Positions 1-11,502 of a stretch of DNA of 64,000 nt are shown here, piece after piece. The DNA lies in the NCBI GenBank assembly GCA_029204225.1, contig CM055100.1:23439810-23503809 (forward strand), given 5' to 3'. The position numbers and the translations under genes were made by a program. A model generated the notes under the pieces. The model did not search any database, was not told the DNA's origin, and worked only from the letters and a program-made list of their open reading frames with translations. Each line of letters opens with the position of its first letter. Within the stretch, counting starts at the first letter, position 1. This stretch comes from Diphasiastrum complanatum. Taxonomy: Eukaryota > Streptophyta > Lycopodiopsida > Lycopodiales > Lycopodiaceae.

Positions 1-942
1 GCGGATGACGTGATACTACTATCGAGATTAGCATCGGGACTTCAGCGGCACCTTGATGCTTTGCATACTTTCTGTCAGACATGGGGTTTGATGGTGAACA
101 TTGGTAAGACTAAGGTCATGGTGTTCAACACCAATCGGTAGCATATGAGGGACACGGTGTTCTACTATGATGGGCAGCCACTGGAGATAGTAGCCTCTTA
201 TACATACCTGCGTGTCCTTTTTACTGGTCCATTGCTCACTTTTAGACCAACTGCATTGACTAGGCTCCACAAGGGGCACTCTACTCTTGTCAAGATGGAG
301 AGGTTTTCCTCTATGTACTACGTGCATGATCCTGATACGCCTTTTCGCCTATTTTCTTCTACTCTCTCCGGTTGCTCTATATTCAGCGGAGAGTGGTGTC
401 CAGGCTTATCCAGTGATACTTGGAGTGATATTTCACGTGTGCAAATCCTTATGCTTAGCCGGATGATTCGTGCGAAGCAGTCAGTTCCCCATGATATCAT
501 TTGTGCGGAGTTTGCCTCCCCTCCACTGATTGTCGAGGCTATATTTCGGATTATTACATTCATTCCTAGAGTCTCGGAGCTTGATTCATCTAGATACGTG
601 GCTGTGGCTTTCACATCCTCCTGCACTCTGGCTAGTCAGCAGGCTAAGTCCTCATGGTTTCAGCGTGTTTCTGACCTTCTGAGTAGGTTGGGTTTATCTA
701 TATCTGATCTCCCGAATGGGACACACGCGTTTTATTCGCTAGCAGATTTACAGGGCTTACATCCGTAGTGTTTGGTCTCACCCAGGTCCATCACGGGTCA
801 AGCTTCATTTCTACCACAATCATCTCTGGACATGCAGATACACAGACACACCTCGGCCACTTCGGATTTGTCAGTGCTGCTCTTTACAGGAGATTGAGGA
901 TGAGTTTCACTTCATTTTCAGATGTCCAGCCTACTATGAGAT
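1..942 (+). pseudogene. LINE fragment: RT C-terminal part and C-terminal zinc-knuckle region
   Basis: Frame 1 opens inside the reverse transcriptase active-site block: it begins ADD (the tail of YADD) and continues with the LINE signature GLQRHLDALHTFC and a GKTKVMVF block, then stops at 139. The thumb and C-terminal region continue from 145 to 768 in one frame. After a shift, about 760-942 encodes a Cys/His region ending EDEFHFIFRCPAYYEI, the cysteine-histidine motif at the C terminus of many plant LINE ORF2 proteins. In the family this enzyme copies LINE RNA at a nicked target. The frameshifts show this copy is dead. The 5' part lies outside the window and the 3' end is cut at 942 by the LTR-like sequence that follows. 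Confidence 0.85.
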
Positions 943-1085
943 TGTTAGAAATCCATAAATATAATATGGATGGACAAACTAGGATTCGAACCCAGGACCT
1001 CCCTCATACCAGATGGGATGCTCTACCACTGAGCTATCCGCCCTATTTGATAGTTCTCTCTAGAGTGTGGATTGATATTCCAACA
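943..1085 (-). mobile_element. Short LTR (143 bp) containing a tRNA-like sequence
   Basis: Read on the minus strand it begins TGTTGGAATATC and ends TTTCTAACA, the TG...CA termini of a Copia-type LTR. It is directly preceded, on that strand, by the purine tract TTGAGGGGG (1086-1094). It interrupts the LINE at 942. At 143 bp it is far shorter than usual Copia LTRs and closer to TRIM-type miniature elements. Half of it is the tRNA-like sequence annotated separately. Confidence 0.6.
972..1043 (-). tRNA. tRNA-like sequence inside an LTR, probably a pseudo-tRNA
   Basis: The minus strand reads GGGCGGA-TA, then D arm GCTC-AGTGGTA-GAGC and T arm CTGGG-TTCGAAT-CCTAG, closing with TTTGTCC opposite GGGCGGA (several G-T pairs). 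The internal Pol III promoter boxes are intact: A box TAGCTCAGTGG and B box GGTTCGAATCC. The anticodon arm is poor: a TGG triplet would sit at the anticodon position of a Pro tRNA, but the stem has a mismatch and spacing is one base too long. No run of T follows closely. I read it as a tRNA-derived promoter or degenerate tRNA, not a working tRNA. Confidence 0.55.
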
Positions 1086-1199
1086 CCCCCTCAAGCCACA
1101 CTTGGTTGGGGTCCTAGTTGTCACCTGCCCCACAACTTGGGCCACCTAACCATGGCTTTGACACCATGAACTGTTAGGTCTAACTTGGCTCTGATACCA
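1086..1199 (-). mobile_element. Miniature internal region: PBS to polypurine tract in about 110 bp
   Basis: On the minus strand TGGTATCAGAGCC (1187-1199) is the classic Copia primer-binding site, complementary to the 3' end of initiator tRNA-Met. About 100 bp later comes the polypurine tract TTGAGGGGG (1094-1086), next to the 143-bp LTR. PBS and PPT with no coding space is the layout of a TRIM-like non-autonomous element. The flanking LTRs (943-1085 and 1200-1661) are not copies of each other, so the unit may be a rearranged join. Confidence 0.55.
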
Positions 1200-1288
1200 T
1201 GTTAGGAAAGCAAGAGTCAAGTCACCAAGATCTAGTTGTCAATCAATCTCCACAAGAAACAAGAGAGAAGAGGCTGGACGCCCAACTC

Positions 1289-1361
<73 letters not shown>

Positions 1362-1661
1362 AACAACAAGAGCAATGGAGAGCAATGCTTAGCCGAACTG
1401 AAAAAATGTGGCACAATAAGCCAATATGACTCTACCTACTTACTGACTGTAGGGCACCCCCAAAAGTCAAGACAGGGCCCCTAAACCAAATTAGACCCCT
1501 CAGGACCCATGAGTCAATACATGACCAAAATTGGGTCCAACTGAACTTAAGACAAACTTAAGGTGGCCTAAATAACTAAATACCCATGGTTACACAAATC
1601 TCGACCTTTTGGGTCAAAGTAATCTATGGATTTACTTCAGCATAGTAATTTATTTCTAACA
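1200..1661 (-). mobile_element. Copia LTR (462 bp) flanked by both a PPT and a PBS
   Basis: On the minus strand it runs from TGTTAGAAATAA to TTTCCTAACA. Upstream on that strand is the polypurine tract AAGGAGGG (1669-1662) at the end of the Copia pol, making this the 3' LTR of that element. Immediately downstream is the initiator-Met PBS at 1187-1199, as expected for a 5' LTR. One LTR therefore serves two internal regions, as in tandem elements sharing an LTR. A (GA)n microsatellite lies within it. Confidence 0.7.
1292..1359 (+). repeat. (GA)n microsatellite inside the Copia LTR
   Basis: Uninterrupted GA dinucleotides, about 34 units. On the element's sense strand this is a CT tract. The long Arg-Glu and Leu-Ser reading frames across it are artefacts of the repeat. 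Confidence 0.95.
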
Positions 1662-1714
1662 CCCTCCTTAAATGACAATGCAGAAAAACTGAAATCTTCA
1701 CTATGTAATAAAAC

Positions 1715-4279
1715 CACCATGTGGTATTAAATTTAAAGCTTTGCATAAAGCTTCAAATCTGACTCTAGGCAACGCGTTAGTGAAGAGGTCCGCAATATTA
1801 TCCTCTGTAGGACAATACTCAAGTAAAATGTTGCCATCATGAAGTCTCTCCCGAACAAAGTGATAATGGATCCCGATGTGCTTCGTCCTCGCATTGAAAA
1901 CAGGATTCTGTGCAATGGACTATCACTCAAGATAAGAGTGGCTGAGGGCTCGCCAAACTTCATGTCAACAAGTAGTCTTCTCAGCCATAAACACTCCGTT
2001 GTGGCTGAAAATATCGCTCTATATTCTGCCTCAAGAAGCAGCTGCTTTTTACTTGACCAAGAAATTGCAAAATTTTCATAAAAAAAGCAATGTCCACTTG
2101 AAGAGCGTCTAGTGTCTGGATCTCCACCCCAATTTGAGTCACTAAAACCAACCAAACATGCATCATCACAAGCAGGAAAAACCAGTCCATGACTTCTTGT
2201 TCCTTGAAGATATCGAAAGACCCTCTTCAACGCTTTCCAATGTGATGTCATCGGGGCATGCATGAATTGACTCATGAGTGAGACACTATAAGAAATGTTC
2301 GGTCTTTGATTACATAGGTAAATGAGACAGCCAATAGCTTGACAATATAAAGTAGTATCAAATGGTTCACCATCACCTTGACTACTTAATTTCAGGCCTA
2401 TCTCCATAGATGTAGCAACCAGCTTGCAATCTTCCATCTTGAACCGCTTCAAAATCTGCCCAATGTAGCGTTCTTGAGAGATGAAAATTCCAGCCCCTTC
2501 TTGTACAAATTCAAGACCAAGATAAAAGTGCAATAGGGCTAAATCTAAGGTTTCAAAAACCATACCAAGATCAAGTATTACGGCATCAATCTGCTGCTCA
2601 TTACTTCTCGTAGTAATAATATCATCAACAAAAGCAAAATAATGATGATATAATCTGCAGTATGCTTGACATAAAGAGTAGATTTGCTAGGACTATTAGT
2701 AAACCCTCGATCACAAAAATAGGCATGTATCTTTTGATACCACATCCTCGGGACTTGCTTCAGTCCATAAAGTGCCTTCTTGAGAAGACAAACTTTATCT
2801 TCTTGGCGTTCAACCAAAAAATCAGTAGGTTGTTGAAGGTACACTTCCTCATTGAGATCACCATTGAGGAATGCTGTCTTTATGTCAAGTTGCCGCAAAC
2901 GCCAACCAAAATGTGCAGCCAAAGAGGTTACTACCCTCATGGTAGTCATCCGAGCAGTAGGAGAAAAAGTCTCCTCATTATCAATCCCCTTTTGCTGAGC
3001 ATAGCCTTTGGCAACAAGCCTTGCCTTGTACCTTTCAATGGTACCATCTGCCTTATACTTGATATTGTATACCCATTTAGAACCAATTGCCTTCTTCCCG
3101 TGGGGAAGATCAACAAGAACCCAAATCTGGTTCTTCATGAGTGAGTCATACTCATCTTGCATTGCATCCTCCCAACATTTTACTCCCTTGGCCTGCTCAT
3201 AGAAAGCAGGTTCTTCCGCAACATCTCCATGAGATGTAAGAGCAAAATCTGAAGCATAGTCCACAGATTTTGTAGAGGCACGTGTCTTTCCATCATAAAA
3301 TGAACTTACTTTGCTGTCCCGCAAAGTCGACAACAGCCACCGTGGGACTGTTTTGGGCTGTCCAACAGCCATGTCTCTTCTTGCAATTTGCTGTCCAAGA
3401 TCTTCCGACACTGCACTTGGCTTTCCAAGATCTTCTAAAACTGATCTTTGCTGTCCAACAGTTCCTGCAGGCTGATTATGAGCAACAATGGGCGGTTCTT
3501 GATGAACATTAGGCTCTAAACTTGATGAGGTGTTGGGCAGTTCGAAACTGGTTGATTGCTGCCCCTTATCTCCAGCAATATAAGATGGTACCAAATCTGG
3601 AAAAACTTCAACATTCACACTATGTGGGCTTTCCCCCTTCAAGATGTGAGTTGGGGCCACATCTTATGAATTCTTTTCATCAAAATGCACATCACGACTA
3701 ACAATAATCTTCTTAGTGCTCAAATTGAACAGCCTATAGCCTTTGCTTTCACTACTATAGCCAACAAAAATGCATTTAACTCCTTTATCCTCAAGCTTTG
3801 TACGAAGTTTATCCGGAACAAAAGCATAAGCCGTACAACCAAAAATGCGAAAGTGAGAGATTGAAGGCTTCTTCCCATACCAAACTTCATAAGGAGTTAA
3901 TACTTTCAAAGCTTTAGTAGGACAACGATTGCTTATGTATGCTGCCGTTATAACCGCTTCAGCCCAAAACTTGTGAGGCAGCCCCTTTGCTTTGAGCATG
4001 CAACGGGCCATCTCCATAAGTGTGCGATTCTTTCGCTCGACAACACCATTTTGTTGAGGCGTATAGGGAGTTGTCATTTGATGTAGAATTTCCTTCTCTC
4101 GAAGAAATGCACCGAACATATCCTTAATGTATTTCCCTCCTCGATCGGTGTGTAGGGTCTTCAAAGAATGCCCAAACTGATTTTCCACCATTGCTAGAAA
4201 ATCTTTGAAATGTTGAAAAACTTCAGATTTAGCCTTCATAGGATAGATCCATGTAAAACGGGAAATTTCATCAATAAAA
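1715..4279 (-). pseudogene. Copia pol remnant: integrase C-terminal part, RT, RNase H
   Basis: Read from 4279 downwards. It starts inside the integrase core (FIDEISRFTW), passes HTDRGGKY, then the TPQQNGVVERKNRT block with the catalytic Glu, and IFGC and VGYS blocks. A stop near 3664 ends the integrase frame. RT follows at 3660-2578 with KWVYNIKYKADG, QLDIKTAFLNG and YGLKQVPRMWYQ. The YVDD region is garbled by a short frameshift around 2600. RNase H follows at 2563-1733 (YLQGT, GFSDSNW) with a late frameshift near the end. Gag, protease and the integrase N terminus are missing: homology stops abruptly at 4279. The 3' LTR lies just beyond, at 1200-1661. Confidence 0.9.
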
Positions 4280-4808
4280 GCCTCCAGACCCAGGGCTCTT
4301 CACCAGAGGCCAGCACCTGCTTCTCACCATATTACACAGTTTTTTGTGCCCTCTTAGCTAGTTACTCTTACCCTCTACTTAGCTGGTGGTTAAGGTACTG
4401 CTATTGTACCTCGATAGAGCTGGAGGTTAAGCATTGGTTTTCTTACTGTTTTTTTTTATCTGTTTTAGCTTATAGGAATAAGTCCTACGTGGACAATGCT
4501 CCTTTCTGATGTACTTTTTATTTGTCTTATGTGCCCACTTATGGCCCACGGGCACTTGATAGACATTAATATATTCCTAATTCTAATCAATTCTCTCTCT
4601 CTTGGATGTTTTTTTCTATGATTGAGATTAATGCTGAAGAGCATAATGATTCAGTGATTTAGGTGGGACCTTCATTTTGGTCCACATCTAACCACTTTGA
4701 GGGCAAAGACATTTCTTTTCGATTATTGAATTTCTATATGCCCACATTGAGGGGATTTTCTTTTTTGTAGGAGTGTCATGGCCACAATCCACATGTACAT
4801 GTCCATAC
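4280..4808. other. Unassigned intergenic sequence
   Basis: Copia homology ends at 4279 and unrelated noncoding sequence begins. I see no gene, RNA or repeat structure here. Confidence 0.5.
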
Positions 4809-4816
4809 ATTGGGAT

Positions 4817-5508
4817 CAGTGTTTCCTCGAAACACGTTTCGAACGCTGAAATGCGTTCGAAACGGGACGTACGAAACGACCCCATTTCGAAACAACGTTT
4901 CAGTGTTCAAAACGACTGAAAAAAAAAAACCAATTTTTTTTTTTCTGAAACCGCCATAAGCTTTGTAGTATATACTGGCAATGGGCATGAACAGATTCTC
5001 GCAACCTAATAACCTATCCATGATAATATCAATAAAATTTGAGGAAAGTGACCATAGTCACCGTACACAGCTTCTCTTGAAATTGCATTCTAATTTCTCT
5101 AGAGCATTCTTATGAAATTGGATGTATCTACTTGTTACTAGACTGTGTCACATCTGTAAACCCCAAAAACCGCGCCATAAGCTTTGTAGTATGTACTGGC
5201 AATGGGCATGAACAAATTCTGGCAACCTATTAACCTATCCATGACAATATCAATAATTGATTGAGGAAAGTGACCATAGTCACCATACACAACTTCTCCT
5301 CTTGAAATTGCATTCTCTAGAGCATTCTCATGAAATTGGATGTATCTACTTGTTACTAGACTTTCTATGACATCTGTAAACCCCCAAAACCCTCAAAAAC
5401 ACATTTTCAAAAAAAAAAAAACCCAAAAAAGATTCCCCGTTTTGAACCTGAACTAGACGTTTCAAACGCGTTCCGAAACGACGTACGAAACGCGCCCATG
5501 AAACATTG
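4817..5508. mobile_element. Non-autonomous hAT element (692 bp)
   Basis: The element starts CAGTGTTTC and ends GAAACATTG, a 9-bp terminal inverted repeat with one mismatch that fits the hAT CAGNG start. It is flanked by a perfect 8-bp duplication, ATTGGGAT, at 4809-4816 and 5509-5516. An 8-bp target duplication is diagnostic of the hAT superfamily. Both subterminal zones are dense in AAACG/CGTTT words, including AAACGG, the core word bound by Ac transposase. The centre is a 221-bp direct duplication (4953-5173 and 5174-5394). No transposase is encoded, so it must be mobilised in trans. Confidence 0.88.
4953..5394. repeat. 221-bp internal tandem duplication in the hAT element
   Basis: The two copies begin GCCATAAGCTTTGTAGTA at 4953 and 5174 and stay nearly collinear to CATCTGTAAACCCC. 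They differ by small indels and substitutions, so the duplication is not recent. Confidence 0.85.
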
Positions 5509-5516
5509 ATTGGGAT

Positions 5517-6322
5517 TCATAGTTTTTTTTGGTGTATATGTTGATGTTTAATTGTCATGCTCTGTTGTCAATTTTATCTCAAATTGTATGTGCGTGTGTG
5601 AATCGTATGTACAACTAATTTCATTGGTTGCATAGAAAACACTAGATCCTCTCTCCAACACTATACACTAGTTAAACAGCTAAATAAAAATCACAACAGC
5701 GGTACCACCAAATCAGAGAATCGTTAATGTCACAATCTAGGATTCATCCAAAATATCGAAACACAAACCAAACAAGACATAGTACACAAACATTGTTTCA
5801 TAAAAACAAGACACAATACATAAACATTGTTTCATATGCCTCATTTACTGCCGCAAACTACATATAATTTGTCCGCCACATACGGCTGGACTTATTTAGT
5901 CTTAAGATTACTGGGCGCCAAAGAGCCCACAGGCTTGTCGTCCCAGTCAGGTGCATTATTCTCTCGCTCTGCCTCCTGGTTAGCCCGATGACGAAGGACC
6001 CTTTCCTTGACCATGGCCAGCTGCTGAGTGAAGTTAATTCCAATCCGCTGTGTTTCCTCGCCCTCGCCAGTGGGGGTAGGGGGCTGCAGCTCCGGGAGTC
6101 GCTGTTGTACTCTCGCTGCCTCTCGGAAAAAAAAAAACCACGGTTTGCTAGAAAACCAGCGAGTCGCTGGTTTTCTGGGACAACGATTTGGGTCGCGATT
6201 TGTGAATCGTGGCTGCAACTATGATATAGATATAGATATACTTTTGTATGTATGTCTGCTATTTTTTGGTATTTATCATAAAGCTTGTCATAAAAAACTG
6301 TGTACAGTCCCAATAACTCTAA
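5517..6322. other. Unassigned region upstream of the GT29 exons
   Basis: No convincing gene. A minus-strand frame of about 108 codons (6218-5892) rich in Arg, Pro and Glu has no family I recognise. A 27-base near-continuous palindrome lies at 6150-6176. The N-terminal exon or exons of the GT29 gene (cytosolic tail, membrane anchor, stem) were looked for here and not found. Confidence 0.45.
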
Positions 6323-9300
6323 GAGGTGGCCAACAGCAACAAATGCCAAAACAAAACACTATGTATGGAAAAGCTCTCTCTGGTTCTTCCAAACAGTCCT
6401 CCTTTTGTTCCACGTGAATTCGGGCGGTGTGCAGTTGTTGGAAATTCGGGTGACCTTCTAGTCACTAAGTTTGGAGACGAGATAGATAACTATGATGCTG
6501 TCATACGTGGAAATGGGGCTCCAACTCAGGTAGCTGATTGTAATCAACCCAAATGAGATTTTTCCCTACAGCTCGAGATTCAGTGGTACATTTCAATTTG
6601 CAGTCATCTTTTTTTTTCTTCTGATCTTGAAATCAAGGTCTTTGCATTTGATAGAAAACTGTTTTACTTCCAGAATTATACACAGCATGTTGGAAAAAAA
6701 AGCACATTCCGACTTTTGAATCGTGGATCAGCCAAAGCATTGGACAAGGTGGCTGCACTGGATGGTAAGGCTGTAATTGGATTCTTCGCAATCTGAGCTG
6801 CTTTGAAAACTACATAGATTTTTGTTTATGGGTTTTTGTTATCCCTTTTACTTTAAAAAGCCATGATCAGAGTGGCAGACACTTTTACACGAATACATAT
6901 TTTACCATAATTCTTTTGTATTTTACAGATACTAAAAGTGAAGTTTTGATCGTAAAGACTACCATTCATGATATCATGAGCAAAATGATCAAGGTAGTGT
7001 TCTATTTTCATACTTACCAGTTGATATAACTGCTTTTTCACATGGGTTTTTTGCTCTTATGTTTGGAGATACATAGCTCTTAACCATTTGATATGAACTG
7101 TCTCTTGACATGTGTTTTCTGATCTCGTTCCTACTGTAGAAGGGTTTTCAGGCTTGACATTACAAGCTATCAGTAAGATAGTTGCTTGTTTATTATACGA
7201 CAGGAAGTTCCAATACAAAACCCAGTGTATTTGATGCTGGGCACATCTCTTGGCTCCTCTGCAAAAGGCACAGGTGTTAAGGCCTTGGAATTTGCACTTT
7301 CAGTGTGTGAAACTGTTGACATTTATGGCTTCACGGTTGATCCTGGTTATACAGAGTGGTAACTACTATCAATGTTCTACATGTTTTGTATTCGCTCACA
7401 ACTTTAAGACATTCGATGGTACTTAGCGTAGTCACGAGTTTATTCGGATGTTCTACATGTTTGTGTTAAATCATTGCTTCAGAATCTGAATGGTACTTCA
7501 TATCATAGTCACAAGCCTATTTGAATCGATTGGTTTTTATTTGACAACGAATTGTCCTACTGCAAAACACATGAACAAGCAAAATTTCTTGAAACATCTG
7601 ATTTAAATCAGTTCAGAGGACTTCAAATTATGATTCGTTGTTACTATGCTTTTTAGGCAGCTGGGGAATATATGTGTGTTTAAACCATATTTATGAATGC
7701 TGTTCAGGTCTCGCTACTTTTCAGAATCAAGGGGAGGTCACACTCCTCTGTTGGGAAGAGCTTATTACCAAATGATGGAATGCTTGGGGGTACCGACGTC
7801 TACCTCTAATTACTTCTAAAGAGTATTTTGTTACCTGAAATTAGGGTCACAATCATGCAAGGACTACTAGCTCTTTTGCAGAACTAGTCAGATCTCAAGT
7901 TTTGGAATGTTGATAACAACATACTGCCTGAATTTTGTTTAGTAGCCCTGCATTCAAATATGTGATGGCCATGGTTTTCTCATTGCTTTGTCCTCATTAT
8001 ACAAAGTTCTAGTCTTTTTTCTGAAGGCTTTATAATTCATTGTTGTCAAAAGTGTACCAGAGCCTTATGTCATTATTGGAAATAGCAGTATAGTACATAG
8101 TCAACAATTAGGCTTCTAATAGAAAGAATTAGACAATCCATCCTCTCTTAAAAAGATCCTAAGTAGGCCTTTGGCCCAGCTATCTTGCCATGAATGGGCA
8201 GGGAAATGAACCTGGGAGGGCAGATAAACTTCCAATATGTTAAAATGCTGCTTGGCAAGCTACGGAAGAACCCTCAGTGTAGGCTTGTTTGCCCTTGCCT
8301 AAAGTTCTTGTTCAAGAATTTTGTCAAAATTGTAATGACCTATTTACGAAGTCTGTGCTCCCATAACCCGGTCCTTGTGATTTTCCAATCATAGCTGCAC
8401 ATTGACAAACTAAAAAACTGAAGTTGCAAGAACATTTTGCAGTTGCTGAGAAGGGCCTGGAGTATAGGGGTAAATTCCTCGTGTGCAGCTGCAGATTGCA
8501 TATAAATCTGGGGCATTTCATCTTCTATTGAGCTGGCACTGTTTTCAGGTAGCTTATGTCATGTACCTTTAACATCTGAGTAACAGGTTGCGTCTTGTAG
8601 GTGCTCATTGAATTAGTATTTCTACTGGGCCTTAGACAGAATGCCATCTGAGACAGAACTCAGCTACATCTGCTGGAGGAAACTGTCCATGAGATATCCA
8701 GAGTTCACATCACGGTTTCAGTAACTGCTAAAAGAATGTTCCTAATGACAATGTGTTGGAGCATGATAGGACCAACTCTTTCCATGAGATCTCCATACTC
8801 TTGTTCTCCTGATGCTTGAAGACTGTTTCAATGACAAGCTACACAGTTGGGGTGTGACAGAAGTATATCTCATCTGGGTGAGGAATTGTACGCAATTGAC
8901 ACCCTCTTTGAAGGTCAAAATTAATGTCAATGGTGCACTTTGAATTTTACAAAACCTATGCTAAGCGTGAGAAGTTTTTTTGATGATGAACTTCCAACAT
9001 TCGAAGTTCAAACCATCTCCATTCTGTACCTTGTCATGGAGAACATCCCAAAAAAACAACCATGTAAAGTCGATCTCTGCTTCACAATGAGATAAATCCA
9101 TACATTTTTTTCACAATCTTGTATGAGTGAAGATATCACAAATTACCTTTGAGGAAGTGCAGTTTGCTTTTGTGTTTGTGCTTGCTAGATAGAGAAGGAA
9201 TTTATCTCTTTCATGGAGATTTTTGTAGGGGGAAAAACACCTTCTTACTTGAGACACTTAGGTGAAGTCAGGCCCTTCTTATAGAATCTTCCTTTGTTCC

Positions 9301-11502
9301 TTCACTTGTCACAGATTTGTTTGATGATTTGTAGTCTACTTGGAACGGTCTTTAGGTAAAGATGTAAGATAACATCTACAACATCCCGTGGAGTGAAGTA
9401 GGAAACTTTTCGTGTTTGCCCAATATGTTTTATGGCTGTAAGAAGCGCATTGCTTGTCGCCAATGTCATAGCTTCAAATCAAAGATGTTACATGGTAACT
9501 AGGGTGACAAGAGTGTAGAAAACATACCACCTCTAAGCAATGCTTCTAGACTAGCAGGTAGCAATTCCTCTTTCAAGCTTTGGGCCTAGTCATAGGAACT
9601 TTGCTGAAGGTTGTGCTTAATATCTGGATATCAAGGTAAAGATAAGAGGGTTATTAGTAGTAATAAATGATGATTAGTGTGTCCTCCAATAAATAGTGTG
9701 TTGATGAAGGTCTCCTTTCCTTTTTTCGAGGTTTGGATTTGGACTCTACTCAGCTGCACCAGCAAGATTTGAGAAAAAACTGATTGGAACCTAGTTACAT
9801 TCACCATCTTGCAACTCCATAGCATAAAATATCTGGATGCAATTTTGAGCCTTGCAAGTTTGGGAAACTGTGTTCCAATTAGCACATTCTATACTACTCA
9901 TTATCTTGGTACTGGGTATCTGGAAAAGGCCTCCTTTACTTGTAGTAAGTTCATAAAGTGTTTATCCTTACCTGGTAGAAGATTGTGACAGGTATGCTAT
10001 GTGGTTTGAACAGCTCAGAGACATATGTATAGATTATTTTGAAGATATGTCTTTCAAACCTTGCACTTTTGTGAAACTGTGTTCCCATGTGCACATTCAG
10101 AAGGCTTCGTTGATTTGAACATGCTTTTACCAAAAAGGCTTGCAGTTGTTCTAGCTCGTGACAACTGTATCATTCGTCATTTTCCTTGTTGCTAGTTTTG
10201 TGCAAGAGACTCCTCTTGTTGAAGTGAGTCTATATAGATATGGTCCATGCTGGGGAAAAGGATATTGGATGGTATAGCAGGTGATTGATGAGTTGATGGG
10301 ATATACATAAATTTTTTTTGAAGACCTTTTTCATAGTCAATTGGTTGCAGGTTATGTAGTATTTGTTTTGGTGATTTTTGTTGCTAAAAGTGACTTTCTT
10401 GGTGTTATGGAGGGTGGACTGCTTCCTTCTTACCTATTTGGTCCCTCTAGCATCAGGATTAAATCACTAGGTCTTGTCAGTATCGACCTGGCATTTGGAT
10501 CAGCTTGCTCAGTGTTATTGGGCTCCTAGCCCGAACTTACTGGACCCCAAGTGTCTATAAATATGCGTGGGCCTCAATAGTTACGTGAATTTTCATAAAG
10601 TAGCTTTTGCTTAGATCAGCTTAGCATAATCTTAAATCGGCTTGTTTTTATCATCATTTTTGTGGCTGTAATTCAGATGACAAGCCATTTGGTGATGATC
10701 TTGCATTTCAATCACCCAAAACCACTAGCATTCTAATAACATCGTTATAGATTGACAGATACTAAATATTGAGGAAAAGAGATATGTTGATGTTGTAGAG
10801 ATGCCACTTCATCATTTGGTGCTTATATATCAAATTGCACTCATAGTCCATTCCTAATTTAGTTCATTTGCAAAAAAAAAATTGGGGTTTAGTTTATAAA
10901 TAGTCTTCGAAGTAATGTTCTTATTTATCAGGTACTTATGAAGAAATCTTTCAAAACCACATCATTTGATCTGCATTGACTTGAGTGACCTTCATTTGGT
11001 TGCAGCTGATCACAATTCACTCTCCTTTGCGATCGAGCCAAAATCACAGGTTGAAAGGAGTTCCTAAAAAGTCTGTCATAGATGATGCTAGAAAGGTTTC
11101 TGAACGTATATGCAGGTATCGTAGCTGATGGTTTCCATTCCATTTACCATTTCTTTACCAATCAGGTCAGCCTTTTGCACGTAAAGAAAGTCAATGTTAT
11201 GTTTGCCGGAAAGGAAGCTCAGAGATGAAGTGGTAAGATAGGTGATTCTCATGGCTTTTTTTGGACCTTGACTTGCTATGTATTGTATATATATTTTGTT
11301 TGTCACATGTAGAAAGGCAGCGTATGGTAGGGAAGATCCTCTTTCCAGTTGCATACTCTGGTCCAAGGTTCGCATGAGCAGTCAGAAGAAAATCAAGCTG
11401 AAAGGTTCAGCTTTAGCTCATTATCTTTATGTTGGAGGAGTGACTCAGTATCCAGTAGAACACAGCAGCTCCAATGGGATGTTGTGCGTAAGAAGTACCT
11501 AG
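6323..11502 (+). CDS. GT29 sialyltransferase-like glycosyltransferase, 5' exons not found
   Basis: Seven exons join in frame: about 6323-6529, 6674-6764, 6929-6993, 7204-7358, 7708-7789, 11006-11115 and 11313-11502 (stop TAG), all with GT-AG borders. Exon 1 holds the large sialylmotif ([13 protein letters not shown]). Exon 2 has [16 protein letters not shown], exon 4 the small motif ([12 protein letters not shown]), exon 5 the [17 protein letters not shown] block with His and Glu of motif VS. The last exon ends [13 protein letters not shown], like Arabidopsis SIA proteins. Plant members are type II Golgi proteins; one Arabidopsis homologue (MGP2/RCKT1) transfers Kdo to rhamnogalacturonan II and is needed in pollen tubes. 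The left border of exon 1 is uncertain (the frame is closed before 6323) and no membrane-anchor exon is seen, so the gene is incomplete here or starts far upstream. Confidence 0.92.
7790..11005 (+). other. Long intron (3.2 kb) of the GT29 gene
   Basis: It separates the [17 protein letters not shown] exon from the [10 protein letters not shown] exon. No transposon protein is visible. One imperfect duplication stands out: a stretch around CTTGCAAGTTTGGGAAACTG (about 9847-9890) recurs near 10056-10100. The other introns of this gene are 144-350 bp, apart from 197 bp before the last exon. Confidence 0.7.

Noticed and set aside
1199-1484. Reading frames of alternating Arg-Glu or Leu-Ser
   Set aside because: They are translations of the GA microsatellite. 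The same applies at 21.0, 48.5, 56.1 and 58.1 kb.
5858-6349. Minus-strand frames upstream of the GT29 gene as a possible host gene
   Set aside because: No family signature, two overlapping frames of similar length, and a palindrome in the middle. Probably chance or old transposon sequence.
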